Below are positions 34,294-43,867 of a stretch of 64,000 bases of DNA, one piece after another. A model generated the notes under the pieces. That model did no database searches. It was not told the origin of the DNA and saw nothing but the letters and a program-made list of their open reading frames with translations. The position numbers were made by a program, and so were the translations under genes. Origin of the DNA: Armatimonadota bacterium (GTDB lineage Bacteria; Sysuimicrobiota; Sysuimicrobiia; Sysuimicrobiales; Humicultoraceae); NCBI GenBank assembly GCA_016869025.1, contig VGFA01000008.1:1-64000 (forward strand), written 5' to 3'. Position 1 is the stretch's first letter; each line of letters opens with the position of its first letter.

Positions 34294-35886
34294 CTATCGC
34301 GACAGCAGGATCCATCCCAACAGGCCAATTGCCGCGGCCATCGCGATCGCGTACGGAGCGGTGGCCCGCATGACCCTGCCCTCCTGCCCCAGCAGCCCGG
34401 TGGTTGCGGTCGCCAGGACCACCTTCGCCGGCGCAATCATCGAGCCGAGCGAGCCCCCGGAGGACTGCAGGGCGGCCATCAGGGCCGGGTTCATGGCCAG
34501 CATCTGCGCTCCGTCGCGCTGGAGCGCGCCGAACAGCACGTTCGAGTTGGTGTTGCTTCCGGTGATTACCGCTCCCAGCAGGCCGATGAAAGGCGATATC
34601 AACGGGAAGAACGATCCCACCAGCAAGACGAGCCCGCGGGCCAGGAGGTAGGTCATGCCGCTGTAGAGCATGATCATGGCGGTGCCGACCAGGGCCAGTA
34701 TCGTAAGCGTTGTTGGCAGTCCCTGCTTGCTCACGCCCTTCCAGACAGCGCCCCAGTCCGGCGACGGGCGGCCCAGTAGATTGAACAGCACTGCCGCGAT
34801 CCCTGAAGCGTATAGGAGCAGCGCGCCGGGGTGGCCGAAGATCGGGAGCGCAAAGGCCCCTGCACCCGTCTTCCAGCCCAGGCCGGTCGTGATCTCGGGG
34901 TACCTGAAGGAGAACGCCACGTGCTCGAGGGTCTGGTGCAGCCCTGGCACGAACGTGGCCGAGGCTATCACAGCGATTAGGACGTAGTAGGGCAGAAAGG
35001 CCATCTGGAACGGCATCTCCCCGGTACCGGAGCCGGCAATCTGCTCCAGGGGGGCACGCGTGGGCACGGCGCCGGCGTCACCGCGCCTGCCCAGTCGGGT
35101 GAGGCCGATGCCGACGGCGAGGCCGACCATTCCGGCGCCGAACGAGGCGATCGTCCAGTGCTGCGTGACGGAAAGCACCAGGTGCGTCAGGCCCATCGCC
35201 AGGCCCATCGTCAGGATCGAGCCGAACGCGCGCCCAGACGATCGGGCTCCGCCGTGCATGTGGGCGACCGCGAACCCGCTTGCAACCGCGGAGAGCCCCA
35301 GGAACACCGCGATCCAGTTTCCCATCTCGTGCGGCGGCAGGCCGGTGACGGCGCGGAGCGCCTGGAACGAGGAGGCCATGTCTCCCATCGTTACCGACCA
35401 GGCGTGGCCGATCAAAGGGATCGCGGCGGACTCAAGCGGCGTGAAGCCCAGCCCCAGGAGCAGTGGGGCGGTTACTGCGACGGGAACGCCGAACCCGGCC
35501 ACTCCCTGCAGGAACGAGCTGAACGCGAACCCGATTATCAGCAACTGCAGCACGCGGTCGCCGGTGAGGTGCCCGATGGCGCGCCCGATGCTCCGTATCG
35601 CGCCCGACTCGTCGGCGAACTTGTACAGGACCAGGGCAGCCCAGATGATGTAGAGCACGTGAAGGCTCAAGGCAAGAGAGCGCCACAGCGCAACGGCCAC
35701 ACCACCTGCCGGCACCGCGAAGATGGTCAGACCAAGCGCGGCGGCGGCAGCCAGCGCCACGGCGCCCGACCGCACGCCACTCCAGTTCAGTCCCAGCAAA
35801 CCCACGAGCACGATGACGATGGGTACGGCGGCCAGCCCGACGCGCCACACTTCATCGGGCATTGGGATCACCCCGGCTGGTGTCAT
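34294..35886 (-). CDS. lctP: L-lactate/glycolate permease (LctP family)
   Basis: Inner-membrane proton symporter of about 530 aa with about 12-14 hydrophobic segments. LctP-specific stretches include SSFLQGVAGFGVPVAVTAPLLLGLGFTPLESAAIPLIGHAWSVTMGDMASSFQ and the C-terminal GAVITGSNTNSNVLFGALQRDGA. It imports lactate or a related hydroxyacid, which would feed the pyruvate pool used by the nearby E1/E2 complex. ATG 35886 has GAGGAGG 11 nt upstream. ATG 35862 is an alternative just before the first helix. Confidence 0.92.
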   Translation of the reverse strand: MTPAGVIPMPDEVWRVGLAAVPIVIVLVGLLGLNWSGVRSGAVALAAAAALGLTIFAVPAGGVAVALWRSLALSLHVLYIIWAALVLYKFADESGAIRSIGRAIGHLTGDRVLQLLIIGFAFSSFLQGVAGFGVPVAVTAPLLLGLGFTPLESAAIPLIGHAWSVTMGDMASSFQALRAVTGLPPHEMGNWIAVFLGLSAVASGFAVAHMHGGARSSGRAFGSILTMGLAMGLTHLVLSVTQHWTIASFGAGMVGLAVGIGLTRLGRRGDAGAVPTRAPLEQIAGSGTGEMPFQMAFLPYYVLIAVIASATFVPGLHQTLEHVAFSFRYPEITTGLGWKTGAGAFALPIFGHPGALLLYASGIAAVLFNLLGRPSPDWGAVWKGVSKQGLPTTLTILALVGTAMIMLYSGMTYLLARGLVLLVGSFFPLISPFIGLLGAVITGSNTNSNVLFGALQRDGAQMLAMNPALMAALQSSGGSLGSMIAPAKVVLATATTGLLGQEGRVMRATAPYAIAMAAAIGLLGWILLSR

Positions 35887-35985
35887 CCTGCAGTACGCCT
35901 CCTCAATCCGCAGATGCGATGAACGAACGACAAGATTCCATCCTGACCGACCGATCACCTCCACCTGGAAGGACGCCCGCCGCGG

Positions 35986-36014
35986 TTGAGGCGGGGAAAG
36001 GGGCGGTGTACACT
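35986..36014 (+). promoter_or_regulatory. Promoter of the nucleotidyltransferase-like gene
   Basis: TTGAGG (35986-35991) and TACACT (36009-36014) are separated by 17 bp. The expected start site near 36021 gives a short leader with GGAGG before the TTG start codon. Confidence 0.6.
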
Positions 36015-36043
36015 GGGATAAGGCGGGCGTTTGGAGGCTTCTG

Positions 36044-36946
36044 TTGCAGGCGATCGAGAACCTAAAGACGTTTTTCGCGCAGCCGCGCGAGGTCGCGGCG
36101 GTATATCTTTACGGCCGGTACGGTCATGGTCCGAGCTACCCCGACACGGACATCGAGGTTGGCTTGGTCTTCGACGACGGCACAGAAGAGGACGAGGTGC
36201 GCGAGTTCCTCGACCGTATCTCCGACGTCAACCCTCTGGGGGGCGAACCGGGCGTAGTCATGCCGTTCGCGCTCAACTCGCACATCCTCCCGGTTATTCA
36301 CGAGGTTCTGACGAGCGGGACGCTGCTGGTGGACAACCGTCCCCAGGTGCGGGAGTCCTTTGTCGAGCAGGCCCGGCAGCGATTGGCGGATGAACGCGCC
36401 GGCCTTCTGGACGACGCCAAGGAGGCCATCATGCAGGCCCGATCGCTCGGCCTTGCCGTGACGGCCACCGCCGGGTTCGTGCTGCCCCAACCGCCCGGGT
36501 ATCTGGATCCGATCCGCATCGGCTGGCGCATCGGGCGAATCCTGGCATCCGTAGCCGTGCTCGAGGCTACCACGCGCGACCTGGAAGCCGTGGCAAGAGA
36601 TCCCGAACGGCTCGGCCAGTCTGTGGGGTGGTTCAGCAATGCCGCGGGTGCCGCGGCCGGCATAGCCAAGGCCATGCTGACGATGTTCAACATGGAAAGG
36701 CCGCCGCGCCGCTGGCAGGTGTTTCTTCCCATCGCGGATACCGGGCTGATGACGATGGACCTGGCGCTTCATCTGGGCGCGCTCACCGAACTGCGGTGGC
36801 AGATGCTGGCCTCCGGCGGGATCCACTCCACGGACCGGATGCTGGGCGGAATCCGCGCGGGTCTCGCGCCCTTGATCGCCTTCGCCCGGCTGGCGGCCTG
36901 GTACTGCGAAATGCCTGGCGGCCGCGGCGACGCCAAGGTCCATTGA
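36044..36946 (+). CDS. Nucleotidyltransferase-fold protein with helical C-terminal domain
   Basis: A 300-aa protein. Residues about 18-40 (VYLYGRYGHGPSYPDTDIEVGLVFDD) match the MNT-type nucleotidyltransferase motif, with the metal-binding DxD present but the usual Gly-Ser replaced by Gly-Arg. The C-terminal 170 residues are alpha-helical and Ala-rich, and I see no HEPN RxxxxH motif. TTG 36044 is chosen because GGAGG lies 6 nt upstream and no ATG fits. MNT proteins often act as antitoxins or AMP-transferases, but here there is no separate HEPN toxin gene. Function is unknown. Confidence 0.65.
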   Translation: MQAIENLKTFFAQPREVAAVYLYGRYGHGPSYPDTDIEVGLVFDDGTEEDEVREFLDRISDVNPLGGEPGVVMPFALNSHILPVIHEVLTSGTLLVDNRPQVRESFVEQARQRLADERAGLLDDAKEAIMQARSLGLAVTATAGFVLPQPPGYLDPIRIGWRIGRILASVAVLEATTRDLEAVARDPERLGQSVGWFSNAAGAAAGIAKAMLTMFNMERPPRRWQVFLPIADTGLMTMDLALHLGALTELRWQMLASGGIHSTDRMLGGIRAGLAPLIAFARLAAWYCEMPGGRGDAKVH

Positions 36947-36989
36947 GCCAGCAGCCGCGATCATCCCAGAATCAGCCAAGGAGACCGAA

Positions 36990-37271
36990 GTGAGCGATCC
37001 CCTGACCTTGAAGATCCTGCCCACGCCCAACGTCAACGCCCTGAGGTTCTTGGTCGGCCGCAGGCTAACCGAAGGCCGCAGCCAGACATTCCGTTCAGAG
37101 AAGGAAGCCGCCGGTCACCCGCTGGCGGCCGGCCTGTTTGCCATTCCCGGGGTCGTTCAGGTGTTTGTGCTGAACGACTTCGTGACCGTCACGCGCGACC
37201 CGGCGGCGGGGTGGGACGAGATCGCCGGTCGCGCCGAAGCCACGATCCGGGAGCACCTGGCCGGAAGCTAG
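36990..37271 (+). CDS. Stand-alone Nfu N-terminal domain protein
   Basis: A 93-aa protein matching the Nfu/NifU N-terminal domain: LKILPTPNVNALRFLVGRRLTEGRSQTF at residues 6-33, and HPLAAGLFAIPGVVQVFVLNDFVTVTRDP. In many Nfu Fe-S carriers this domain precedes the CxxC NifU C-domain. Here no CxxC follows, and the C-domain is a separate gene at 59169. GTG 36990 follows AAGGAG. It likely assists Fe-S delivery. It ends 4 bases inside the convergent E2 gene. Confidence 0.85.
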   Translation: MSDPLTLKILPTPNVNALRFLVGRRLTEGRSQTFRSEKEAAGHPLAAGLFAIPGVVQVFVLNDFVTVTRDPAAGWDEIAGRAEATIREHLAGS

Positions 37272-38440
37272 ACCGCCGGCCGCTCAATCACCAGAGCCAC
37301 CGGGTTCTCGAGCAGCCGACGTATCTCGCCCAGGAACCGAGCGGCTTCTACTCCGTCGGTGACGCGGTGGTCTGCCGATAGCGTTGCCTGCATCACGGTC
37401 GCGACGGCCAGTCTGCCCTCGCGCACCACCGCCTGCGGTCTTGCCGTGCCCACGGCCAGGATTGCCGCCTGTGGCGGATTGATGATCGCGGCGAATGCGT
37501 CCACATCGAACATCCCCAGGTTACTGACAGTGAAGGTGCCGCCGACGAGGTCTTCGGGGCGCAGGCGTCCGGTGCGCGCGCGGTCGGCGAGCCCGCGGGC
37601 CTCGACAGCGATCTGCCAGACCGGCTTGCGAACGCAGTCATAGAGCGTCGGCACGATCAGCCCCTCGGGCAGCGCGACCGCAACGCTGACGTTCACTTCC
37701 GACAGACGTCGCACCGCGCCGTCCGCGAACACGGCGTTCAGGTTGGGGAACCGCACCAGCGCCAGCGCCGCCGCTTTGACGATCAGGTCGTTGATCGAGA
37801 CCTTCTCGGCCTCGCTCCTTCCGTCGTTGAGCTGCCGGCGCAACGCCAGAGCATCGTCCACGGCGACCGAGACCGAGATGTAGAAGTGCGGCGCCTGCTG
37901 CTTGCTTTCGGTCATCCGCCGGGCGATAGTCTGGCGCATGCGGGTCAGGGGGATCTCGGTCGCGGGTGCGGCGCCCGGGCCTGCGGCTGCCCGCGAGGCC
38001 GTTGCCCGCAAAGCCGCCACGGCCGCCTCGACGTCCTCCTTTGTGATCCGGCCCTCCGGGCCGGTGCCGGGGATCGCCGACAGCGATATCCCGTGCGCCG
38101 CGGCCATCTTCCGGGCAAGCGGCGAGGCGCGCACCCGCGCTGCGGTATCTGTCGCAGCCACGCGCTCGATAGGCGTCTTCACAGATGTCGGGCCGGTTTG
38201 CTCACCGGACCGGGCGAGCAGCGCGATCGGCGCGCCGACCGCCGCCACCTCGCCGGCGGGCACGAGCACTTCGGTAAGCACGCCGTCCCACTCGGCCTCG
38301 AGACTCACGTTCACCTTGTCGGTTTCGATCTCGGCGATTGCCTCACCCTGCGTGACCGGGTCACCGGGCTGTTTCATCCACCGGATGACCTTGCCTTCCG
38401 TCATGGCATCGCCCATCTTGGGCATGATCACCTCAGCCAT
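37268..38440 (-). CDS. 2-oxoacid dehydrogenase E2 (dihydrolipoamide acyltransferase)
   Basis: Core acyltransferase of a pyruvate-, branched-chain- or acetoin-type dehydrogenase complex, 390 aa. A lipoyl domain (1-80) has the lipoylated lysine in EIETDKVNV. A flexible linker precedes the peripheral-subunit-binding domain (VRASPLARKMAAAHGISLSAIPGTGPEGRITKEDV). The catalytic domain ends with the acyltransferase motif DHRVTDG. ATG 38440 has GGAGG upstream and overlaps the E1-beta stop by 8 bases. LipA and Lpd for this complex are encoded at 53-55 kb. Confidence 0.94.
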   Translation of the reverse strand: MAEVIMPKMGDAMTEGKVIRWMKQPGDPVTQGEAIAEIETDKVNVSLEAEWDGVLTEVLVPAGEVAAVGAPIALLARSGEQTGPTSVKTPIERVAATDTAARVRASPLARKMAAAHGISLSAIPGTGPEGRITKEDVEAAVAALRATASRAAAGPGAAPATEIPLTRMRQTIARRMTESKQQAPHFYISVSVAVDDALALRRQLNDGRSEAEKVSINDLIVKAAALALVRFPNLNAVFADGAVRRLSEVNVSVAVALPEGLIVPTLYDCVRKPVWQIAVEARGLADRARTGRLRPEDLVGGTFTVSNLGMFDVDAFAAIINPPQAAILAVGTARPQAVVREGRLAVATVMQATLSADHRVTDGVEAARFLGEIRRLLENPVALVIERPAV

Positions 38441-39458
38441 CGCTCTGTCCTCCCGAGGGCCGTGCATTGGGCGTTGGGATCTCCCGATAGAGGGTCCTGG
38501 CAGCCGCCCTCACGATGTCCTCAGCGCCCGGGAGGGCCAGAATCTCGATATTGCGCGCGTACGGCATTGGAACGTCGGCACCGGTGACCCTTTCAACCGG
38601 CGCGTCCAGGGAGTCAAACGCGCCCTCGGCGATCGTGGCGGCGATCTCGGCCGCCGTCCCGAACGGCCGCCACTGCTCCTGTACGACCACCGCCCGATGC
38701 GTCCGGCGCACCGACTCCAGGATCGTGCGCTGGTCCAGCGGTCGGAGCGTACGTAGGTTGATCACCTCGGCCTCGATACCCTCCACTGCAAGGTGCTCCG
38801 CCGCTTCCAGGGCGACCCCCCGCATGCGGCTGTAGGCCACGATCGTGACGTCGCCGCCCGACCGGGCGATCTCGGCTGCGCCGAACGGCATCGCGAAGTC
38901 ACCGTCGGGCACCTCGCCCTTGAATCCATATAGCGAGGCGTGCTCGAGGAAGATCACCGGGTCGCTACCGCGGATCGCAGTACGGAGCAGTCCCTTGGCC
39001 TCGGCAGGCGTGGCCGGCACAACTACATGCAGACCCGGGATGTGCGCGTAGAGGGCCTCCAGGCTCTGTGAGTGCTGAGCGGAGAGCTGGACGCCCGCGC
39101 CGTTGGGCCCGCGGACGACCAGGGGGATGTTCACCTGCCCGCCGGAGAAGTACCGGATCTTTGCCGCGTTGTTGACGATCTGGTCGAAGGCCACCAGGGA
39201 GAAGTTCCAGGTCATCATCTCAACGATCGGCCGCAGTCCGAGCATCGCCATGCCGATTGCTGCGCCGATGAATCCGGTCTCGGAGGTGGGGGTGTCAATG
39301 ACCCGGCGGGGGCCGAAGCGTGCCAGCAGATCGGCGGTTACGCGGAACGTGCCCTGGTAGAGACCGACCTCCTCGCCAAGCAGGATGACCGTCGGGTCGC
39401 GGTCCATCTCCTCGATCAACGTCGAGCGGATCGCTTCGCGGTACGAGAGGATGGGCAC
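38433..39458 (-). CDS. 2-oxoacid dehydrogenase E1 beta subunit
   Basis: A 341-aa transketolase-like beta subunit of the thiamine-diphosphate E1 component. The N-terminal pyrimidine-binding domain includes the conserved Glu in TPTSETGFIGAAIGMAMLGLRPIVEMM and the NFSLVAFDQIVNNAAKIRYFSGGQ signature. The C-terminal transketolase domain follows. It pairs with E1-alpha (3 bp upstream) as an alpha2beta2 heterotetramer that decarboxylates the 2-oxoacid and passes the acyl group to E2 lipoate. Confidence 0.94.
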   Translation of the reverse strand: MPILSYREAIRSTLIEEMDRDPTVILLGEEVGLYQGTFRVTADLLARFGPRRVIDTPTSETGFIGAAIGMAMLGLRPIVEMMTWNFSLVAFDQIVNNAAKIRYFSGGQVNIPLVVRGPNGAGVQLSAQHSQSLEALYAHIPGLHVVVPATPAEAKGLLRTAIRGSDPVIFLEHASLYGFKGEVPDGDFAMPFGAAEIARSGGDVTIVAYSRMRGVALEAAEHLAVEGIEAEVINLRTLRPLDQRTILESVRRTHRAVVVQEQWRPFGTAAEIAATIAEGAFDSLDAPVERVTGADVPMPYARNIEILALPGAEDIVRAAARTLYREIPTPNARPSGGQSDG

Positions 39459-39461
39459 CGG

Positions 39462-40454
39462 CTACGCCTCCCAGCCGTAGACGTCGCCGTAGACGTCGGC
39501 GTGGAGTGCTTCCGGCGGCGGCGGTGGGCTCTCCTCGGCATACCTGACCGCGGCCAGCACCGACTGCTCAGCCTCTTCGCGGATCGCGGCGACCGCCGCG
39601 TCGTCGAGGAGCCCGACCGCGCGCAGGTGGCCTTCGAGGGCAGGGATCGGGTCGCGTCGCCGGGCCTGCTCCACCTCTTCCTTGCTGCGGTAGGATTGGA
39701 CGACGTCGGCCGCGCCGTGGCCGGCGAATCGGTAGGTGACTGCCTCCACGGCAGTGGGCCTACCCGAGGTCCGGGCCTCGGCGATCGCGCTCTCGGCCGC
39801 CAGGCGCACCGTCAGGAAGTCCATCCCGTCCACGCGCTCGCAGGGGATCGCGTAGCCGGTGAAACGCGCGGCGAGGTCGGTCACAGCGGACGAGCGGGCT
39901 ACCGACGTGCCCATTGCGTACCCGTTGTTCTCCACGATCAACACCAGAGGGCAATGCCCGGCCTGCCCCCACAGACCGGCCATGTTGAGGGATTCGTGGA
40001 ACGCGCCGGTGTTCATCGCGCCATCTCCCAGGAAGCACAGGCAGACGCGGTCGCTCCCTCCATAGCGCAGCGCATAGGCCGCGCCCACGGCAAGCGGGAT
40101 GTGCCCACCGACGATGCCGTAGCCCCCGTAGAAGCCGCGGCCGACGTCGAACAGGTGCATTGACCCGCCCTTTCCTCTGGCCAGGCCCGTGGCCTTGCCG
40201 TACAACTCGGCCATGACCACGCCGGGCGGCGAGCCGCGCAACAGCGCGATCGCGTGGTCACGGTACGAGGTAAAGCAGATGTCGTCGCCACGCATGGCGC
40301 TGATGAAACCGACGGCCACCGCTTCCTGCCCAGAGTAGACGTGCAGGTATCCCCCTATCTTACCTCGCCGGAACGCCCGCTCGGTCTCTTCCTCGAAGCA
40401 CCGAGCGAGCACCATCCGGCGGTACCATGGCAGTGCAGACTGCAGGTCGGCCAT
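39462..40454 (-). CDS. 2-oxoacid dehydrogenase E1 alpha subunit
   Basis: A 330-aa alpha subunit carrying the thiamine-diphosphate motif, GDGAMNTGAFHESLNMAGLWG to IVENNGYAMGT (GDG...NN, about residues 145-190). GGSMHLFD and GGHIPLAVGAAYA are family-typical. It is the first gene of the E1alpha-E1beta-E2 operon and is divergent from the adenosine-deaminase gene with 71 bp between them. Whether the substrate is pyruvate, a branched-chain oxoacid or acetoin cannot be settled by sequence reading. Confidence 0.94.
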   Translation of the reverse strand: MADLQSALPWYRRMVLARCFEEETERAFRRGKIGGYLHVYSGQEAVAVGFISAMRGDDICFTSYRDHAIALLRGSPPGVVMAELYGKATGLARGKGGSMHLFDVGRGFYGGYGIVGGHIPLAVGAAYALRYGGSDRVCLCFLGDGAMNTGAFHESLNMAGLWGQAGHCPLVLIVENNGYAMGTSVARSSAVTDLAARFTGYAIPCERVDGMDFLTVRLAAESAIAEARTSGRPTAVEAVTYRFAGHGAADVVQSYRSKEEVEQARRRDPIPALEGHLRAVGLLDDAAVAAIREEAEQSVLAAVRYAEESPPPPPEALHADVYGDVYGWEA

Positions 40455-40472
40455 GACGGCTAGATTAGGGGT

Positions 40473-40502
40473 TTGCCCCCTGTTCCCTTCTGCCCGTATA
40501 AT
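40473..40502 (+). promoter_or_regulatory. Promoter of the adenosine-deaminase gene
   Basis: A perfect TATAAT (40497-40502) has TTGCCC (40473-40478) 18 bp upstream. The expected start site near 40509 gives a leader of about 17 nt with GGAG before the GTG start. Confidence 0.7.
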
Positions 40503-40525
40503 GGCGCTGCACCCCGGAGATCACA

Positions 40526-41542
40526 GTGGTTGCCGTGACAGAGCTTCCTTACATTGCCGCCCTCCCGAAAGTCGAGCTCCACGTCCACCTTGAGACGTCG
40601 CTCCGCCTTCGCCGTTTGCTCCGACGGCGCGACCCCGACATCCCGCTGATCGGACAGCCCCACCTGGTGGCAGATCCCTCGCGGTTCGCCGGCTACGACC
40701 GACTCCGACGGCTTCGGTATGCTGAGAGGGCAAACCGCCTGCCCGATGCCGCGTACACGCGCGCAAGCATCGCCGCGATCACAGCCGAGTTGATCGCCGA
40801 GGCCTCCGCGCAGTCGGTCAGGCACATCGAGGTACGCGCCGGAGGCCGGCGCGCGTTTTCCGTGCTGGGAGTCCGCGGCATGCTCGAGGCCATGGCCGAG
40901 GGCGCAGGGGAATCCCGGCGCCTTGGGCTGTCCTACGGGACGGTCGTGACGGTGATCCGCGAGCGCGGGCCCGAGGAGGCCGACCGGATCATCGCCGAGG
41001 CCGTGGCGGCTTCCGGCTGCGCCGTGGTGGGCGTGGATCTGGCCGGTGACGAGGAGAACTACCCTGTGGCGCTGTTCTCGGCGCCCATTGCGCGTGCCCG
41101 CGACGCGGGTCTGGGCATCACGGTGCACGCCGGCGAGTTCGCCGGCCCGGCCGGGATCTGGGCCGCCGTCTATCAGCTTGGCGCGACGAGGATCGGTCAC
41201 GGCATACGGGCCATAGAGGATCCCGCACTGTTGGACCGGCTCCGCGAACGAGGTGTGGCGCTGGAGATCTGCCCGACCAGCAACCTTCGCCTCGGCCTGG
41301 TGTCCTCGCTCTCGGCTCATCCCGTGGGGGCGCTCTTGAATCAGGGTGTCCCGGTTACGATCAACAGCGATGATCCGGTAATGCTGGGGACGACGCTGAC
41401 CGGAGAACTCGCCTGCATTGCACGGGTACACCGCCTGGGCCCAGATACCCTTGGGAACCTCCAGGTGACGGCCGCGCGGGCGGCCTTTCTGCCGGCCGGA
41501 GAGCGCGAGTCGCTGGAGCAGACCATCCGATTGAAATCTTGA
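40526..41542 (+). CDS. Adenosine/aminofutalosine deaminase family protein
   Basis: Zinc-dependent purine deaminase family, 338 aa. Metal and catalytic motifs are ELHVHLE (near residue 20), VHAGEFAGP (His and catalytic Glu), RIGHGIRA and INSDDPVM (Asp pair). The first motif reads HVHLETSLR rather than HLDGS or HLEGS. Members deaminate adenosine, adenine or 6-amino-6-deoxyfutalosine (menaquinone route), and the substrate is undecided. GTG 40526 has GGAG 6 nt upstream. Confidence 0.88.
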   Translation: MVAVTELPYIAALPKVELHVHLETSLRLRRLLRRRDPDIPLIGQPHLVADPSRFAGYDRLRRLRYAERANRLPDAAYTRASIAAITAELIAEASAQSVRHIEVRAGGRRAFSVLGVRGMLEAMAEGAGESRRLGLSYGTVVTVIRERGPEEADRIIAEAVAASGCAVVGVDLAGDEENYPVALFSAPIARARDAGLGITVHAGEFAGPAGIWAAVYQLGATRIGHGIRAIEDPALLDRLRERGVALEICPTSNLRLGLVSSLSAHPVGALLNQGVPVTINSDDPVMLGTTLTGELACIARVHRLGPDTLGNLQVTAARAAFLPAGERESLEQTIRLKS

Positions 41543-41559
41543 CCAAATCAGTCTAGAAT
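41531..41559 (+). promoter_or_regulatory. Promoter of the suf operon
   Basis: TTGAAA (41531-41536) and TAGAAT (41554-41559) are 17 bp apart. The -35 box lies inside the last codons of the preceding gene. The leader of about 47 nt carries GGAAGGAG before sufC. Confidence 0.7.
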
Positions 41560-41612
41560 GTCCGGGTGGCGCGCCCCTGAGGGACGCTGATTGGCGCCGG
41601 AAGGAGACAGGC

Positions 41613-42443
41613 ATGGCAGATCTGGACATCCGCGACCTCCACGTGCAGGTTGAGGACAAGGTCATTCTCAAGGGGGTCAACCTGCAACTCAGCGCCGGGG
41701 AAATCCATGCCATCATGGGGCCTAACGGTTCGGGCAAGAGCACCCTGGCCAACGTCCTGATGGGCAACCCCTTCTACCAGGTCACGAGCGGCGAGGTCTT
41801 CTACCGGGGCGAGGATCTCCTGGCGATGGCTCCCGACGAACGCGCCAGGAAGGGGCTGTTCATCGCGTTCCAGTACCCGGTGAGCATCCCGGGCGTGACG
41901 ATGGCCAGCTTCCTGCGCACCGCGGTCTCGGCGCGGCGGGGATACAAGCAGGAATTGATGCCGGTCTCCGAGTTCCAGAAGCTGCTCCGCTCCAAGATCG
42001 AGGCGCTGAAGATTGACCCAGAGGTCCCGGGCCGGTACGTGAACGACGGGTTCTCTGGAGGCGAGAAGAAGCGGGCAGAGATCCTCCAGATGGCGCTGCT
42101 AGAACCGCAGATCGCGTTCATGGACGAGACCGACTCCGGTCTGGATATTGACTCCGTCAAGGTGGTCGCAGACGGCATCCTCAGGATGTACGACGAGGCC
42201 CAAGGCGGCATGGGCGTGCTGGTGATCACGCACTACTCGCGCATCCTGCACTTCCTGCGCCCCCACCACGTGCACATCATGTACGACGGCCGCATCGTCG
42301 TCTCGGGCGGCCCGGAGCTCGCCGAGGAACTGGAGCAGCACGGCTACGAGGGCATCCGGCAGCAGTTCGAGGTGGTGGCGTCTGAGGTCCAGGAGGAGGG
42401 TGCGGTCAGGCGCGCCGGCAAGGTCTTCTGGGTCGTTCACTAG
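41613..42443 (+). CDS. sufC: Fe-S assembly ATPase SufC
   Basis: Cytoplasmic ABC-type ATPase of the SufBC2D scaffold, 276 aa. Walker A is [16 protein letters not shown], the signature [13 protein letters not shown], and Walker [15 protein letters not shown], all SufC-type. ATP hydrolysis reshapes SufBD during cluster building. First gene of sufC-B-D-Rieske-S-U, with a strong AAGGAG site. The C-terminal tail ([19 protein letters not shown]) is slightly longer than in E. coli SufC. Confidence 0.97.
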   Translation: MADLDIRDLHVQVEDKVILKGVNLQLSAGEIHAIMGPNGSGKSTLANVLMGNPFYQVTSGEVFYRGEDLLAMAPDERARKGLFIAFQYPVSIPGVTMASFLRTAVSARRGYKQELMPVSEFQKLLRSKIEALKIDPEVPGRYVNDGFSGGEKKRAEILQMALLEPQIAFMDETDSGLDIDSVKVVADGILRMYDEAQGGMGVLVITHYSRILHFLRPHHVHIMYDGRIVVSGGPELAEELEQHGYEGIRQQFEVVASEVQEEGAVRRAGKVFWVVH

Positions 42444-42460
42444 TTCTCGGGGAGAGCCGA

Positions 42461-43867
42461 GTGGCCGCAAACAACCCGCTGGGCATAGACCTCGACCACT
42501 ACGAGTGGGGGTTTCGCGACCCGGAGAAGTACGTCTTCAAGGCCCGCAAGGGCCTGGACCGCGAGATCGTGGAGATGATTTCCTCCATGAAGGGCGAGCC
42601 CGAGTGGATGCGCGCCTTTCGCCTGCACTCGCTGGAGCACTTCTTGCGGCGCCCGTTGCCCACGTGGGGCGCGGATCTCACGCAGATAGACTTCAACGAC
42701 ATCTACTACTACCTCAAGCCCACCGATGGCAAAGGCCACACATGGGAGGACGTGCCCGAGGGGATCAAGCGGACGTTCGACCGTCTGGGCATCCCCGAGG
42801 CCGAGAAGAAGTACCTGGCCGGGGTGGGTGCTCAGTACGAATCCGAGAGCGTATATCACAACCTGAAGGAGGAGTGGGAGAAGCTCGGGGTCATCTTCCT
42901 GGACACCGACTCGGCCCTCCGGGAGCACCCCGACATCGTGCGCGAGTACCTCGGGACCGTTGTGCCGCCCGAGGACAACAAGATGGCCGCGCTCAACAGC
43001 GCCGTGTGGTCCGGCGGTTCCTTCATCTACGTACCCGCGGGCGTCAGTGTGGACATCCCCCTTCAGGCCTACTTCCGGATCAACGCTGAGAGGGCAGGCC
43101 AGTTCGAGCGCACGATGATCATCTGCGAGCCCGGTTCCTACGTTCACTACATCGAGGGGTGTACGGCCCCTGTCTACACCACGGACTTGCTCCACAGCGC
43201 GGTAGTGGAGATCATCGTGAAGGAGGGCGCGCGCTGCCGCTACACTACGATCCAGAACTGGTCCACGAACACCTACAACCTGGTGACCAAGCGCGCGGTG
43301 GCCTACCGGGACGCGACCATGGAGTGGGTTGACGGGAACATTGGCTCCAAGATCACGATGAAGTACCCGAGCGTGTACATGGTCGAGCCCGGCGCCAAGG
43401 CCGAGGTCCTCTCGCTGGTCTTCGCTGGGAAGGGCCAGTCCCAGGACCCCGGTGCGAAGGTGATCCACGCCGCTCCACACACCCAGTCCACCGTGGTTAG
43501 CAAGTCCATCGCGAAGGATGGCGGACGGGCCGGATACCGCGGGCTCGTGAAGGTTTACCCCGGCGCCGTGGGCAGCAAGTGCGCCGTGCGCTGCGACGCC
43601 CTGATACTCGACGACCGCAGCCGCTCCGACACCTACCCCTCCATGGAGGTTGACGAGATGGACGCCTCGATTACCCACGAGGCCACCGTCTCCAAGGTGA
43701 GCGACGAGCAGCTCTTCTATCTCATGAGCCGCGGGATCAGGGCCGACGAGGCCATGAACATGATCGTGCGCGGCTTCATCGAGCCGGTCGTGAAGGAACT
43801 ACCACTGGAGTATGCGGTGGAGCTGAACCGGCTGATCGCGATGGAGATGGAGGGTTCCGTTGGCTAG
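42461..43867 (+). CDS. sufB: Fe-S cluster scaffold SufB
   Basis: A 468-aa scaffold subunit on which the nascent cluster forms with SufC2D. It is recognisable from [20 protein letters not shown] at the start and a beta-helix core with [25 protein letters not shown]. The C-terminal [20 protein letters not shown] includes the region of the SufB/SufD interface. GTG 42461 follows GGGGAG 17 bp after sufC. It ends 8 bases inside sufD, so the scaffold partners are translationally coupled. Confidence 0.97.
   Translation: MAANNPLGIDLDHYEWGFRDPEKYVFKARKGLDREIVEMISSMKGEPEWMRAFRLHSLEHFLRRPLPTWGADLTQIDFNDIYYYLKPTDGKGHTWEDVPEGIKRTFDRLGIPEAEKKYLAGVGAQYESESVYHNLKEEWEKLGVIFLDTDSALREHPDIVREYLGTVVPPEDNKMAALNSAVWSGGSFIYVPAGVSVDIPLQAYFRINAERAGQFERTMIICEPGSYVHYIEGCTAPVYTTDLLHSAVVEIIVKEGARCRYTTIQNWSTNTYNLVTKRAVAYRDATMEWVDGNIGSKITMKYPSVYMVEPGAKAEVLSLVFAGKGQSQDPGAKVIHAAPHTQSTVVSKSIAKDGGRAGYRGLVKVYPGAVGSKCAVRCDALILDDRSRSDTYPSMEVDEMDASITHEATVSKVSDEQLFYLMSRGIRADEAMNMIVRGFIEPVVKELPLEYAVELNRLIAMEMEGSVG

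Noticed and set aside
41541-41559. TTGACC at 41541-41546 as -35 for the suf promoter
   Set aside because: Spacing to TAGAAT is only 7 bp. TTGAAA at 41531 gives the correct 17 bp.
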